NCBI GenBank assembly: GCA_019915135.1
Contig: JAHLMK010000012.1
Coordinates: 496,001 to 560,000 of the forward strand
From: Strobilurus pachycystidiatus
Lineage: Eukaryota > Basidiomycota > Agaricomycetes > Agaricales > Physalacriaceae
Direction: 5' to 3'
DNA: 64,000 nt
Each line of letters starts with the position of its first letter. The stretch's first letter is position 1. The translations under genes and the position numbers were made by a program. Under the pieces are notes generated by a model that saw only the letters and a program-made list of their open reading frames with translations, searched no databases and was not told where the DNA came from. Positions 30,580 through 42,270 of this stretch are shown piece by piece.

Positions 30580-32338
30580 ATGCCATCCCAAAGGCCGCTT
30601 CGAATCAGCGATCTTGCTGAGCTGATTGAAATATCGGATGACGAGGACGACTTCCAGATGGCTAGGACCGCCAAGTTGACTCCTGACTATCGCGCCACGG
30701 GGACTGCTGCTGTTGACAAGACAATTGATCTGACCGAGGAAGAGTACGAAAGGCCCCACGTACGACTCGACAAAGGAAAGTCAAAGGCAGCCGCGGTAAG
30801 CCTCCACAGCCTCCGATTGCCACATCTGTCGAACAAAAATGTACTACAGGCAACCTACAGCGTGGAAACGATTGATTTATGGGAGGACGAACCACCCATC
30901 GCTGGACCGAGCACATCTCGGGGCTCTCGAGACGACGAAACCGCCACATTCATTGACCTCACTGCCGAAAGTGACGACGAGGCGGATCTCGACCCCCGTG
31001 CCTGTGGAAATAGAACTACGTATGACTATCTCACGGCTGAACAAGATCAAGAACAAATTCGGGATCAAGAGGAAGCTCTCAGGGCCAGAGAAATTCAAGC
31101 AAATTTCGAAAGGGCCTCGAGATTGAACGTCCGTCTACACGCGTTCCCTTGTTTCTGTTTGACTGACATAATGCCACTTCAGGTCAAGCAGCAGATGACT
31201 GACGAGGCTCTCGCACGCAAGTTGGCAAAAGCCGAAGAGAAAGAACTCGGCAAGGTGATGAAACAGGTCCAAGAACGGCAGGAAGGAATCGTATTCCGCG
31301 TCGTCATAGACACAGCGACCAACTTGCTCGAAGACGGGTCGCCCGCACATGCAGACGATCTGGCGCGGTTTGAGCCTTGGAAGAAACTGATCGCCGCGTC
31401 GGGACTGAAAGTAACGCGATGTACGTGTTTTGCCGAGACTTTGACGACTAACTAACTCGCTCAGTCCATTGGATCGTCAACTACGAACTCGAGAAAACGT
31501 TCGAAGAGGCCCGGGAGATCCTCCGTACACTCACACCTGACGAGGAACCTCAGGAGCTGCAAATGTTCCACGGAACGGCAGCGCACAACATCGACCCGTG
31601 AGATATCCAACACCCTGAAACAGGAGTATTCGAGCTTACCAGCTTTTAAGTATCTTGACGGGTGGTTTCCGCATTGGCGGGATTGACGGGCACGGTGTCT
31701 CTAATGGAATGGCCCTGGGAATTGGTGTATATCTAGCAGGCAATGCGCAAACATCTTTGAGCTACGCCTGGGGCGCTAACAGGATCTTCGCGTGTCGAGG
31801 TATGATTATCTCCTTCCAGGCTACACGATATTTCTGGTCTTGATTATGCTGACCTCGGCCCTTAGTTCTCCCAGGCCGTACGACCTCGTCGATGGAATAC
31901 TCCCAAACAGCCCCAGCCCATGAGTTTGGCAGTGGCAAGTTTGAATCCTTCTCACAAAACGCAGGTGTTGGAGCGACGGGTGCCTGGAATAGTATCTATG
32001 TTGTCCGACATACGCAACTTGTCCTACCGTGCTACGTCAGTCCCTAGGTTGTCTACCCATCCTTATTTTGACTGATGACTTCCCGGGCACAACAGATGAT
32101 CGAATGGGAGAACCCTTACAACAATCTGTACGGTGGAGGATTGGGCATGATGGCACTGGGCGGTGCGATGGCGCTTCCGCCCATGATTAGAGTTGGTCCA
32201 GCACGTCGACTCAAGGCGCGACCGCCTCTGCCGCTAAGGGCGAATCCGGTTCGACGTATCAAAAAAGCTGCATCGGCGGAACACGCCGCGAATACCAATA
32301 GACGGTCAGGGAGGGTCAGAGTTGAACCAAAGGCATGA
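30580..32338 (+). CDS. PARP catalytic-domain protein with SUMO-interaction-like motifs
   Basis: A multi-exon gene from the ATG at 30580 (MPSQRPLR) to the TGA at 32338. The N-terminal part is acidic and carries four short hydrophobic-acidic motifs (LIEISDDED, TIDLTEEE, TIDLWEDE, FIDLTAESDDE) that fit SUMO-interaction motifs. A long charged helical region follows (EEALRAREIQ; DEALARKLAKAEE). The C-terminal half is ADP-ribosyltransferase-like: FHGTAAHNIDPILTGGF (His of the triad), GIGVYLAGNAQTSLSYA (Tyr) and IYVVRHTQLVLPCY, where the usual Glu is replaced by Ile. A triad of H-Y-I is found in mono-ADP-ribosyltransferases such as PARP10, so poly-ADP-ribosylation is unlikely. A basic tail ends the protein (RRSGRVRVEPKA). 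The targets are unknown. Confidence 0.75.
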
Positions 32339-32671
32339 GATGAGCGCTCCGAATGAGTACTCAGATATGTAAGTTATTGTTTGTTTATTCACCCATGTAT
32401 CGTAGATGGTGCCCTCGGTACTGGGAGAATGAGTATAGTATCACCTTGTTGCGTCGTACAGTTTGGCGCGGTGGCGTCACTAAATCTCAGCTTTTCTAGT
32501 AGTTCACAGACTGTCTCGAAGAATCCTACGAACTTAAAAAGTTTGCCAATTGGGCTCCATCTTCGTTACAGTACCCAGCGCCTGCGTTTGCGTAACTGGA
32601 TTCTGAAAGCTCACCATCAGGCCACATCGACGGAACTTCGACCAACATTCTCAAGGCGTGAACATGTGCGA

Positions 32672-34240
32672 GCAAAATCAAGCCCTTGCGAGGTTGTATA
32701 TCTCCGTTGCACTCAACAACGATGCCATGTTGTATCTAGAAACTTTTCTTGTTAGGGTAGATGTATCTCCAGAGCTTGATCTAGCAAACTGGCTATTTGG
32801 ATATTCACTGTTGTCGATAGCCGTTGATGCGTTGTAATGAAGTTTATTCATCTGGATTCTTCCTGTCAAAGATTGATTCATGTAATGTCGAGTAGTCGTG
32901 AAAACTATCAGGAAGTACACAAATGAACTGGAAGCCTCCTCAGGCAAAAGTGCAATGACTGGAAGTTGTTGGTCGCGACTCGCCATGGCCAGACGCAGGA
33001 GCGCAGTGAGTCCATAGGCCGTGATGGTGGTCATCTCCGGCAAACACCAGCTGATAGAAGGCAACTTGCGACGGCAAGATCTTGCACAGGATGAAAGCAC
33101 CAAAGATATAGATGGTGGTAACAGCGTTCTTGGGCTGGCCGGTGGAGTCGACTTGGCCGATGCAGTGGAATAAGGGAAGGACTTCGTCACGGGCTACGGC
33201 AAAGACCACCTTGGAGGCGGCGACACTGGTGTCCGGCAATACAGTTATGGGATACGGAAGGGAGGGAGAAGGAGAAGACTGACGAGAAGCAACCCGATGA
33301 CAGTCACGAGAACATCAGGCCATTTGCCCAACGACAGTGCGTAGAGCTGCACGAACGGCTGAGGGGCATCGAATGCGAATAACATGTCCAGATCCGGGCT
33401 GCAGAATGGCAGTGGCAAACCCGAAGAAGAGATGATACGGATACCCAAAAGATGTCAAGAAGGTGAGGGTGAGGGAAAGCTAGCGAGTCAGTATGGCGCC
33501 AAAGCAGAAGATGCGAGACTTTTTCTACCCAGCGAGACAACGAAGACACTTCTCCGAATCTCGAGCTGAATAGAAAAGGAGAGACACGCTGTATGAATAC
33601 TGTCCGCGAGGGCTGCCGTCACAGAAATAAGGCCGAATTGTGCCGAACGTCAGCGCCAGAGGGGCGAGGCGTCGTGTGGCCATCGAAGAAGAGATTGGAG
33701 GAGATGAGGAGAAAGGAGAAAGGAGGAAGAGCCGCGTCCCGCACCCCGTGCGTGGAGACGCTGCGCACAGTCAGAGTCGCGTATTGGGGAGGAGAGCAGG
33801 TGATGAGAGCTTCTCACCTTTTCACCGTGACACAGGCGGCCATTATTATGCAAGTCCCATGCCTCACATGCTACCCACTAGCGTATCATTATACTTCTAC
33901 CAACCTGTCTGCATGTTCGTTGTCGTTGTCGCCGGGGCCGTTGACTCGTTGATGTTCAAGTCCATGTCCGAGCAGGGACATCCAGCTTGTCCAGATATGG
34001 AGGAAGGTCAAAAGCACTGAAGAGGAGCCCGGAATCTTGTGCGTAACTTGAGACAGTCCGAGGTCATGAACGGAAAGAGCAAGACTGAGCAAGGCGCCGG
34101 CCGACGCTTGTGTAAGCGCTTATGGAGCGTAGCGTCGATTATCTCGATTCGTCGGTGGCTTAACCGAGCTCCGAAAGTATGCCATATAAGACCCTAGAAG
34201 TGTACGCGTCAGACCCATCTCATTCGTAGAAAGATCAATA
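32672..34240. repeat. Duplicated block, copy 1 (oxidase tail plus permease relic)
   Basis: The block begins with DNA that matches the last codons of the acyl-CoA oxidase (agcccttgcgaggttgta), although no oxidase gene is here. It continues with permease sequence on the minus strand and ends near 34235 (tcattcgtagaa). It corresponds segment by segment to 40173-42270 at a moderate level of identity by eye. The order is oxidase tail, permease relic, a GTTGATGTTCA...CATGTCCGAGCAGG segment, then a GCGCTTATGGA segment. Confidence 0.7.
32940..33460 (-). pseudogene. Amino-acid permease (APC family) relic, copy 1
   Basis: Minus-strand fragments read like the C-terminal half of fungal GABA or amino-acid permeases: PQPFVQLYALSLGKWPDVLVT, then SKVVFAVARDEVLPLF, GQVDSTGQPKNAVTTIY, ILPSQVAFYQLV and ITAYGLTALLRLAM in shifting frames. 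The N-terminal transmembrane half is missing and frames are broken near 33050 and 33240. It is a degraded fragment, not a functional transporter. Its sister fragment is at about 40340-40790. Confidence 0.7.
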
Positions 34241-34673
34241 CACTGGAAGGGGTGCCCAAAACTGCGTGACACTTACCTGATGAGTGGAGTCTCAGTGTGA
34301 AATCTACATCCCATGAAGACACTTGAACTTATATTTAGTGAGAAGATGTGAGCGAGCCGCGGCGGCGAGTACTTACGGCTGACTCTGTGACTCTGGAGTC
34401 TGTGAGCGGTCGGTTCCAAAAATACATTGATTGCCGTTCAAATGCCGATGGCGGCCCGCTGAGTCATCTCCTCACGCTGCCCGCGATCCTGACAGCTTGA
34501 AGCAGCTTGATCGCTTCTTCAACTTGTACTTAGTTGATGTCCATTCAAACCTCGGGCCAATGGCATAGAGCTTACTTCGGTGATTTCGGGTCAGTCCGGT
34601 GGTCCCCAGGCTGTAAAAGACGGTACTGTGCATCGGTTGAGGTTCCCATTCGTCCTTTCCGTCTTGTACCACT
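34241..34673. other. 5' flank of the MFS transporter gene
   Basis: The upstream region of the gene starting at 34674. No gene, repeat or clear core promoter motif was recognised. Confidence 0.35.
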
Positions 34674-36761
34674 ATGGAAACTTCAATCCCAAGAGAAGAT
34701 ACAACGGGGGCCTCATCCGTCAACGAGCCTGGAATCACCGAGCTGGAGAAGGCGCCGGCTCTTGAGCCTGCAGCTCCCGTGTTCGTCGAGGGCACGTTGC
34801 GAGGATGGCTCGCCGTTTTAGGAGGGTGAGTTCGCATCCCCTATTGCATGTAGACTCATAATGACAGGAGGACAGCTCTCTCGTTGCAATGTGCATGTGT
34901 CTTAGAACCAGGAAGTGACTGTTCTTACATAATGTCATCCCAGCCACGTTTGGCAATATTCAGGTGCGCAGTACGCATTACTCCCCAATTATTGCCAACT
35001 CAAGTATATTTCAGTCGTTTGGGGGTGCGTAGTGTACGTCTCAGCGTTAGCGTAAACTAAATTTACCCAGTCTTCCAGGATTTCTACACGGTGCGTGTAG
35101 GAACGTTCTAGCATCGTCTTATGCTCATAACAACGTCATCAGCGCGACTACCTCTCGAATGAGGGGCCTTCCACTATTAGTTGGATCGGCTCTGTCCAGC
35201 TTGCACTACAATTCATCGTTGGAGCCGTCTCGGGGAAACTGTTCGATAAAGGTCACTTCCATGTCTTGATGATCTCGGGAAGCGTCTTGCTGCTGTTCTC
35301 GTCTGTGCTCGCTCCTGTTGTGCAAGGCTTCTAATACTCAAATGCTCCTGGCAGATCGTTCATGCTCTCGTTGGCCAAACGGCACCACTTCTATCAGGTG
35401 CTGCTTGCTCAAGGATTCGGCATGGGGATTGCTATGGGCTTGATGCTTCTTCCCGCCCTCGGCATTGTATCTCACTATCATCGTCGTCGTCGGGCTGTCG
35501 CAATGGGCATCATCATCGCGAGTATGTCAGGAAGCAACTGGCTGTGCAAGCTTATCAATGCCAACTGCAGGCGGATCCTTTGGCGGCGTGATATACTCGA
35601 TTTTGCTGAACAAAGTGCTCGCGAGGCAGGATTTAGGCTTTCCCTGGGCTGTCCGGCAAGTCTCCCGAGCTTCTGCGTTTACCCCAGCTGACAGGGAGTT
35701 CCAGTTTCATCGCCTTCATCAATATCTTTCTCCTTATCGTAGCCAACCTGATAATGAAGACACGCCGTAAGTCGGAACACGAGTAGCTATGGATCCTTAG
35801 TCTTGATCGCATCGTCCTTAGCGCCTACACGCAATCCCGAACCCATCGACATACGCCCCATTCTGACTGATGTTCCGTACTGGGTGTTGAACTTTGGGTA
35901 TGTCTTCTCGATTAGCTCATGATTGTCGAATATCTGATGCACGCAAAGCTTGTTTCTTGGATCCTTGGGCGTCTTTGTTCCATGTAATTTCCAGAAACTT
36001 CACGACTTCATGTGCTGACTGTGATCCCAGACTTCTATTTGCAGTTATTCTCATTCAATCAAGGTGTCGACGGCGACTTTTTGACCTGGACGGTCAATCC
36101 TTCTCACTCGAGCCTGCGCTGACTGACAGCGAGCAGATTCCAATTCTCAATGCAGGGGCAATGATTGGTCGTATCGCTCCTGGTATTGTGGCAGACCGAT
36201 ACGGTGCACTCAATGGTGTGTAATATGGACGGTACCGTACATTGAATTAAGCCATTCACAGCGCTCGTTCCCGCCTCATTTCTCTCCGGCGCTATCGTCT
36301 GGGCTCTGCTTGCCGTTCACAGTGTTGCAGGAGTCACCATCTTTGCGATTCTCTATGGATTCGTCTCCGGTGCTTTCTTGACTCTTGCTTCCCCGGCAAT
36401 TGCTGAATTCAGCACTAGCCCCACACTGAATGATATAGGGTAGGCATCGGCTCTTGCTTAGGGACTTGCTCACCAGTTTTGTACGTGCATAGACTTCGAA
36501 TTGGAATGTCATGTCTCTTCATCGGTCTGGCTTTTCTCGGTGGTAGTCCTATCGCCGGGGCACTGCTCTCACCTCCGCGTTACCTTTGGTGGCGGTCCCT
36601 GACATTTGGCTGCGTGAGTCTTGCGCGTCTCCTACGCATGGTCCTAGTACTAAATACTTGGTCCTGATTCATGCCAGGTTACTCTCATCTCTGGCTCCAT
36701 TTTCATCCTTGCCGCTCGTCAGGGTCTATCAAAGCGACGTGGGGGGACGCAGTTGCTCTAA
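34674..36761 (+). CDS. MFS transporter, monocarboxylate (MCT)-like
   Basis: A many-exon gene from the ATG at 34674 (METSIPRED) to the TAA at 36761. A hydrophilic N-terminus precedes the first membrane span (RGWLAVLGG, then TFGNIQSFGVFQDFY). Typical MCT-like blocks follow: STISWIGSVQLALQFIVGA; an intron at about 35304-35353; QGFGMGIAMGLMLLPAL; HRRRRAVAMGIIIAS; GGVIYSILLNKVL; FPWAVR; FIAFINIFLLIVANL; NAGAMIGRIAPGIVADRYG; and a last span VTLISGSIFILAARQ. The intron at 35656-35704 has a GC donor (GCAAGT) and a CTGAC branch. Family members move monocarboxylates across the plasma membrane, but fungal ones are often of unknown substrate. It sits beside an acyl-CoA oxidase; a metabolic link is only a guess. 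Confidence 0.82.
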
Positions 36762-37052
36762 TTTGGCAAACGCTCACCCGCTCTATCGTACCTGTCATCT
36801 CTCCATATACATGTGTCCTGGGATGTACAAGCCTAGAAGTTTGTCCCGTAATCTACTCGGATGCTACAAGCTTGAAGCAGGTCTTACGCTAGAAGATCTC
36901 CGCCGTGGAATTACACACTGGTGCACACCACTGGCACTGTTTCTTGATGAGCTTTTGAACAACATTGCAACTGGCTCAGACTCATTTTTGGGATTGAGCC
37001 GGACGGCGTTGTATGAGGTAAAATGTACTTGAGTAGCTTTGAATCCATCATG

Positions 37053-37098
37053 GAGCCTGTTCGGCAACGTTCCCGGGGAACTTTTCCTTCCCCTCCCT
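37053..37098. repeat. Isolated terminal-repeat copy related to the element at 37182
   Basis: GAGCCTGTTCGGCAACG and the following CCCGGGGAACTTTTCCTTCCCC repeat the end sequence of the 37182-37554 element in direct orientation. No partner end of its own was found, so it is probably a truncated older copy or a nested remnant. Confidence 0.6.
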
Positions 37099-37181
37099 TG
37101 CGCTCAGTTTCTTTGAGATCATAATCATATCCGCAAGGCTGTTGTTCTGAAACCCGTTGTTTGTTCTGGGGCTGGAAGATA

Positions 37182-37554
37182 AGAGCTTGTCCGGCAACGT
37201 TCCCGGGGAGCTTTTCCTTCCCTCCCTTCCCCTCCCCTCCCTCGCAACCCTGAGTCACAATAGGTCACAATGATATGAGCACTAGTATCTAGAGTTTTGG
37301 CGTACTCTCCTGCCGTTTGCCATAACACTCATCAACCGCAAGATTTGAGGCAAGCGTAGTTTGGTTGAAAAGAGGAAATTATAGCCGCTTGATACAAGGG
37401 TATGGTGAGAGAAGGAGGAAATGACGCGACTTTATCATTGCTGCTAGCGGAACACCGGCCCCGGGGTCTCCCGAGACTCTGAATCACGCAGCTTCACTCT
37501 CAGGGGAGGGGAGGGGAAGGAAAAGCTCCCCGGGAACGTTGCCGAACAGGCTCT
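37182..37554. mobile_element. MITE with TA target duplication (Tc1/mariner-like)
   Basis: The ends form inverted repeats about 45-55 bp long: AGAGCTTGTCCGGCAACG at 37182 and the complement of AGAGCCTGTTCGGCAACG ending at 37554. A pyrimidine-rich stretch continues in both arms. The element is flanked by TA on both sides (37180-37181 and 37555-37556), as in Tc1/mariner-type MITEs. No transposase frame is present. Superfamily assignment rests on the TA dinucleotide alone and is tentative. Confidence 0.6.
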
Positions 37555-38239
37555 TAGTGAAAGTCTCTGATTCGTTATCTAAACTTGCACTCAAGAATCA
37601 CACGGCTCAGACCCCCATATCCCTCGAATCAAGACATTCAGTCACAATCAGAGGGGAAAAAAAGTATCAGAGGTAAGACATACTTAGCCCAGACTGACCT
37701 GCGGTTGAAATCTGTACTGAACAAAGTGTGGAGAGAACTCATATGCAAAACGTATCGACTGGTGTGGATGCTGGGAAACGAACGGAGCATGGACTTTGGG
37801 AATGACCGACCACATAGCAGATAAGTCAGGAAATGATGATAGTACGGACATCGCCGTGCTAAACAGACAAAAGTACGGTAAAATTGCACTTCCAAAAGTA
37901 TTTATAACTAATGCATGGATCAGGATCGCCACCTTGAACGAATAGAGGGAAGTGGGAGCATGCAACCAAGGCGAGCTGGTCAATACTGATGGTTCAACTC
38001 TAGGAATCTATTCTTGGAAGCTACGCACAAGTCCCACCAGGCCTCAATGAATTCTACTCAAAGACCGTCACCTCCTCCTGCTAACCGGCCATAAATTCAG
38101 TGGCCGGTCGGTCTGTGAACCGGAGACGGTGCCTACACTGTCTTGCGTACCTCGAATGGGCAGGATTTGGAAACTTGCTCTTTAAAAGAGGCCGCGGAAC
38201 TACGTTAGGCTCACATCCCAAAGCCCACTCCTCTTTACC

Positions 38240-40192
38240 ATGCTGATCAACATGTCTGCCATTGCCAAGCATCCTCTCTTTCGCATTCAGGTCGAACAGC
38301 TATCCGTTGATGAGCGCGTCGCCCTTGCGTACCGACGCGCCAAACTCATGGTGTTGACCTATGGCAAGCCATTTCACAGGTTTACATTCGGGAAGCTGAC
38401 TCTCCTCGTTTTCTAGACTTAACTCCTACCGACGTACAGTACTGCTCCGAGCGGTTCTGGGAAGTCTTCACAAATCCTGCTTTGGCTCTAGACATTGGCA
38501 TGGGCACAATCCTGGCGGCACACATTGGTCTTACCATTGGCACTCTCAGCCGTCACCTTGACGCGCGTCCTGACCTCCGACCGCTCGTCGAGGAGCTACT
38601 GCGATTCGAAAAGGTGGGAATCTTTCTACTCACCGAGCGTGGGCATGGACTCGACGCGTTCAACATCGAGACAACTGCAACGCGTTTAGCGGATGGTAGT
38701 TACATACTGAATACTCCCCGCGAGGAAGCTGCTAAGTATGGCCTTTCCTCATAGCCGTTGTATATGTAGACTGACAGGAGTACTGTATAGGTTCATGCCT
38801 GCTTCTTCTCCGAGTTTCGGCATCCCCAAGGTTGCTCTCGTCATGGCGCGACTGCTTAAAGACGGCCGTGACTTCGGATGCAAGTACTTCATTGTGCCTA
38901 TCTGGTAAGGACCCTCGCTTGGCTTTCTATGTACTCAGACTCACTTGTCTACAGTGATGAGAAGCAGATGCATCAAGGAGTCACGTCCATCAGACTTCCG
39001 CCACGCAGTGGAACGTCACCATTGGACTTTTCTATGACAATCTTCAGAAATGTGCGTCTCCCGGCAACGGCTCTCGTTTCCTCCAATCCCAAAGAAATCA
39101 TTGCGCCATCCAATCCGCTCGCTGCTTGGTGGGACGAGAATTGGCGGATCCAGTTGGGATCGCTCTTGGTTGTAGGGCCGTTCGTTCACGCAGTCAAGAT
39201 GTCGGCATACATTGTCGCGAACTATTCGATGAACAGGTGCATCACCGACCGGAGAAACAACCTCGTGCCCATTTTCGCCTTCCGCACTCAACAGTCGCCT
39301 ATTGTCAGTGCGGTTGCGTCAGGGTACGTGCTGGACAACTGGTTGTCTAGTGCGATCGCTGCTTCCAGAAACCGTTCAAGCAACGGACAAATTCGCCATG
39401 CTATGGCCGTCATTGCGAAGACAACAATTTTACGCCAATTCCAGCGGATTGTGCCCGAGCTTGCTGAACGCTGTGGCGCCCAGGGTATGTCAGCGTACTT
39501 CACTTGGGCTCATTGACTGACACATCGGATTAGGGACCTTCGAGCAAAACTTTATGGCGAGAATCGAGGTCTGTACTAAAGTACTACCTATGTGTGACAT
39601 AATGCTCATGTATTTCCAGAACGACGGCAAAGGTGCTGTCATAGCTGAAGGCGAACTGTTAGCCTTGTCAATTCGCCTATTTTCGGAACTACTCCTCGGG
39701 AGATACTCTGTCGACATTCCTCCGGCGGAAGAGTCGCTGCTGGCCCGTCATGCTCATGGTCTGATGACCGAAAATGCGCAGATGCTTGCTAGCATCGGTG
39801 ACCACCGTAGCCCCGAATTCAACACTTTGATCCTGCCACAATCTCTACTCGTCATTGAAGCCATTGGCCATGCATTCGCGTACTCGGAGGCGAAGAAGGC
39901 GAAGCTCCCTCTGCCTATCCTTGAGATGTACGAGTGCGTGGCTATGCGCCATGATCCTGCGTGGTACGCGGAGGCGGGCATATCCCGTGTCGAACAGCGC
40001 ATGAAAGAGAGCCGGGCCGTGGAGATGATGTTACCAGATATGCAGACCTACCTCACCGGGCTGAACGTCGCGGAAATTATCACCGCCCCGATTGTCTCGG
40101 ACAGCGCCTGGAAAGCATACGCTGCTGAACTGCCCACATATACTGGCAAAGCTGTAGGATCCGTGGACGAAATAGCCCTTGCGAGGTTGTAG
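38240..40192 (+). CDS. Acyl-CoA oxidase, peroxisomal
   Basis: Exons from the ATG at 38240 (an in-frame ATG at 38252 is an alternative) to the TAG at 40192. The order resembles acyl-CoA oxidases: an N-terminal helical domain (VDERVALAYRRAKL), the middle FAD-binding domain (IGTLSRHLD, FLLTERGHGLDAFNIETTATRL, NTPREEAAK, VALVMARLL), the linker and C-terminal helical domains (NNLVPIFAFRTQQ, GAVIAEGELLALSIRL). The C-terminus is ALARL; ARL fits the peroxisomal targeting signal type 1 consensus. Such enzymes catalyse the first step of peroxisomal beta-oxidation, making H2O2. The first intron (38364-38416) has a GC donor (GCAAGC) with a CTGAC branch. A duplicate of the gene's last codons occurs at 32672. 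Confidence 0.85.
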
Positions 40193-40339
40193 ATCTCCCT
40201 CGCACTCGACAGCGATGCCATATCGTACTCACAAATTTGTCTTGTTAGACTAGAAGTAGCTCCAGAGCTTGTGAAAATTGTCAGGGAATACACGAATGAA
40301 TTAAAAAGCCTTCTCAGGCGAAAGTGCGATGACTGTAAG

Positions 40340-40790
40340 TTGTAGAGCGTCATGGCTAGACGCAGGAGCGCAGTGAGTCCATAGGCCGCGATGGTTGGTA
40401 TCCCCCCAGCGATCACCAGCTGATAGAAGGCGACTTGCGACGGCAAGATCGTGCGCAGAATGAAAGCTTTGAAGATGTTGATGACGGTAACGGCGTTCTT
40501 GGGCTGGCCGGTGGAGTCGACTCGGCCGATCCAGGAGGATAAAGGCAGGATTTTGTCGCGGGCTATAGCAACGACCAGCCTGGAGGCGGCGGCGATGACG
40601 ACAATGTCGTTCTGCAGTATAGTTATGAAATACGGAAGGGAGGGAGGAAGAGAAGACTGACGAAATCAACCCAACGACAGTCATGAAAACATCAGGCCAT
40701 TTGCCCAACGCCAGCGCGTGGAGCTGCACGAACGGCTGAGGGGCATGAATAACGTGTCCAGATCCGAGGTACCGAACACTGGTGATATCC
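40340..40790 (-). pseudogene. Amino-acid permease relic, copy 2
   Basis: Minus-strand coding-like fragments: PQPFVQLHALALGKWPDVFMT, then in another frame VDSTGQPKNAVTVI, ILPSQVAFYQLVIAGGIPTIAAYGLTALLRLAM. Only the C-terminal half of an APC-family permease is represented, with frame breaks between blocks. It sits tail-to-tail against the acyl-CoA oxidase, overlapping its 3' flank. It is non-functional by appearance. Confidence 0.7.
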
Positions 40791-41300
40791 CGCTGGGGTT
40801 GTCCCGGTTGTTGACCAATTGGAGTTCGTCCGAATCCTGGATTCGGGGCGTCTCTTTGGTTGAGTCCTTGGATTGTGAGGGCACGGACATTTCCGCTGGG
40901 GGAGGGTGGTGGTGGATATCCAGAAGATGTCAAGAAGCTGAGGGCAGTGGGAAGAAAAAGCTGGCGAGTCGATATGGCGCCAAAGTGGAAGATGCGAAAC
41001 TTTTTTGCTGCCCTCATCCTTCTACCAACCTGTCTCAGGCTGTCTGTATGATCGTCGTCGTTGTCGCCGGGGCCATTGACTCGTTGATGTTCAGGTCCAT
41101 GTCCGAGCAGGACATCCAACTTGTCCAGAGATGGATAAAGGTCAGAAGTAGGGGTATATGAGGAGGAGCCGTGAGAGAGGCGCCAATCAGTCCGAGGTCA
41201 GGCCGGTCGGGCGTCGGCCGATGCCTTGTTTAGAAAATAATTGCCGTCGGGCCGGCGTCGGCCAAACATCCTCCTTGTTCATTTTCCTTCCTGCTTTCGC

Positions 41301-41541
41301 CATGTCTCAAGAGACTTCCTCGCAGCCGCCATCGAGGTCGATATCCCTCCGCTATGCGACTTCTTCTAATGATTGGTGGCGCTCGATGATCACCAGTCCG
41401 TCTTCCTTCTCAGCGTACTTGTCTACAGTAGCTTTCACGAACAGTACGAAATACGCCTTGCCTCCTGACGGCGTGGCCGTGACTCGTAGGGTTGTATGCA
41501 ATATCAAGATATATGGATCAGTGAAGGTCGTCTGGAAATAA
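41301..41541 (+). CDS. Small hypothetical ORF inside extra DNA of block copy 2
   Basis: ATG at 41301 (MSQETSSQPPSRS), about 80 codons, Ser-rich, in the stretch absent from block copy 1. No family is recognised, and no splice signal clearly extends it. It may be chance. Confidence 0.15.
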
Positions 41542-42270
41542 TCGATATGGGTCTAAACATATTTGGCGCTCTCGCATTGTATATTTCTGTCGAATCATAC
41601 CGCTCATAAACCTGTATGTGTGGATTTTCTGATAACATTCTTCCTTCCACGTAAATCTCTGACGCCCACCTCAGTCTACCTCCCAGAGTGGACCGTTCTG
41701 CCGGCTGACGCTCGGTTTCCGCTCTGCTCTGCATTGCATTCCGCCTCGGCGCTCTTCCCTGTCCCTCCGCTTCCCTTACCCTCTTGCTTCTCTCCCTCCC
41801 CATCTTTTTGCCAACTTGATGACGCGCCTCACCTTCGTTCGCATCTGCAACAAACTATCAACCTCTGTCGCGCATTGGTTCCGTGCCGCATAGCACGTAG
41901 CCTACGGAAGTGCATCATGCAGATCGGTATCAGTTCGCCGTTGCCTATCTAGAGTCCGGCAAGGACAAAGGACATTGTGAGTCTGCCGATGCCATCGCGA
42001 GTCTACGATGGACATTCTTCCCAGCGCTTATGGAACGTGGCGTCGATTGTTTGCCGGTTGAAGCAGCTCCGCATTTCTGAAAAAAATCGAAACTCCTTGG
42101 TGATAAGACTGCTGAATTTCTGTGTGTCTTGAGGGCGCGCACAGTATGCTTATGTCATATTACAAGTGTGGCGCATAAATGTACCATCGCTAGCTTGAGA
42201 GAGGTTTCAAAAGGTATGCAATATAACATCTTAGAAATATACGCGTCGGACTCATCTTACTCGTAGAATC

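Larger units (their letters stand above)
36762..38239. other. Intergenic with MITE-like inverted repeats
   Basis: About 1.5 kb between two plus-strand genes. It contains a 373-bp inverted-repeat element (37182-37554) and an extra repeat end at 37053-37098, listed separately. Small open frames here match nothing recognisable. Confidence 0.4.
40173..42270. repeat. Duplicated block, copy 2
   Basis: This begins inside the acyl-CoA oxidase stop region, contains a permease relic on the minus strand, and ends near 42269 (ttactcgtagaa). Relative to copy 1 it has extra DNA at about 41283-42020 and about 42070-42200. The shared end pieces are GCGCTTATGGAACGTGGCGT (42028) and ATATACGCGTCGGACTC (42237). 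Confidence 0.68.

Noticed and set aside
35304..35353. Apparent in-frame stop (GCTTCTAATACTC) in the MFS transporter
   Set aside because: It falls inside a 50-nt intron (GTGCTC...GGCAG) with a CTAAT branch. The gene reads through after splicing.
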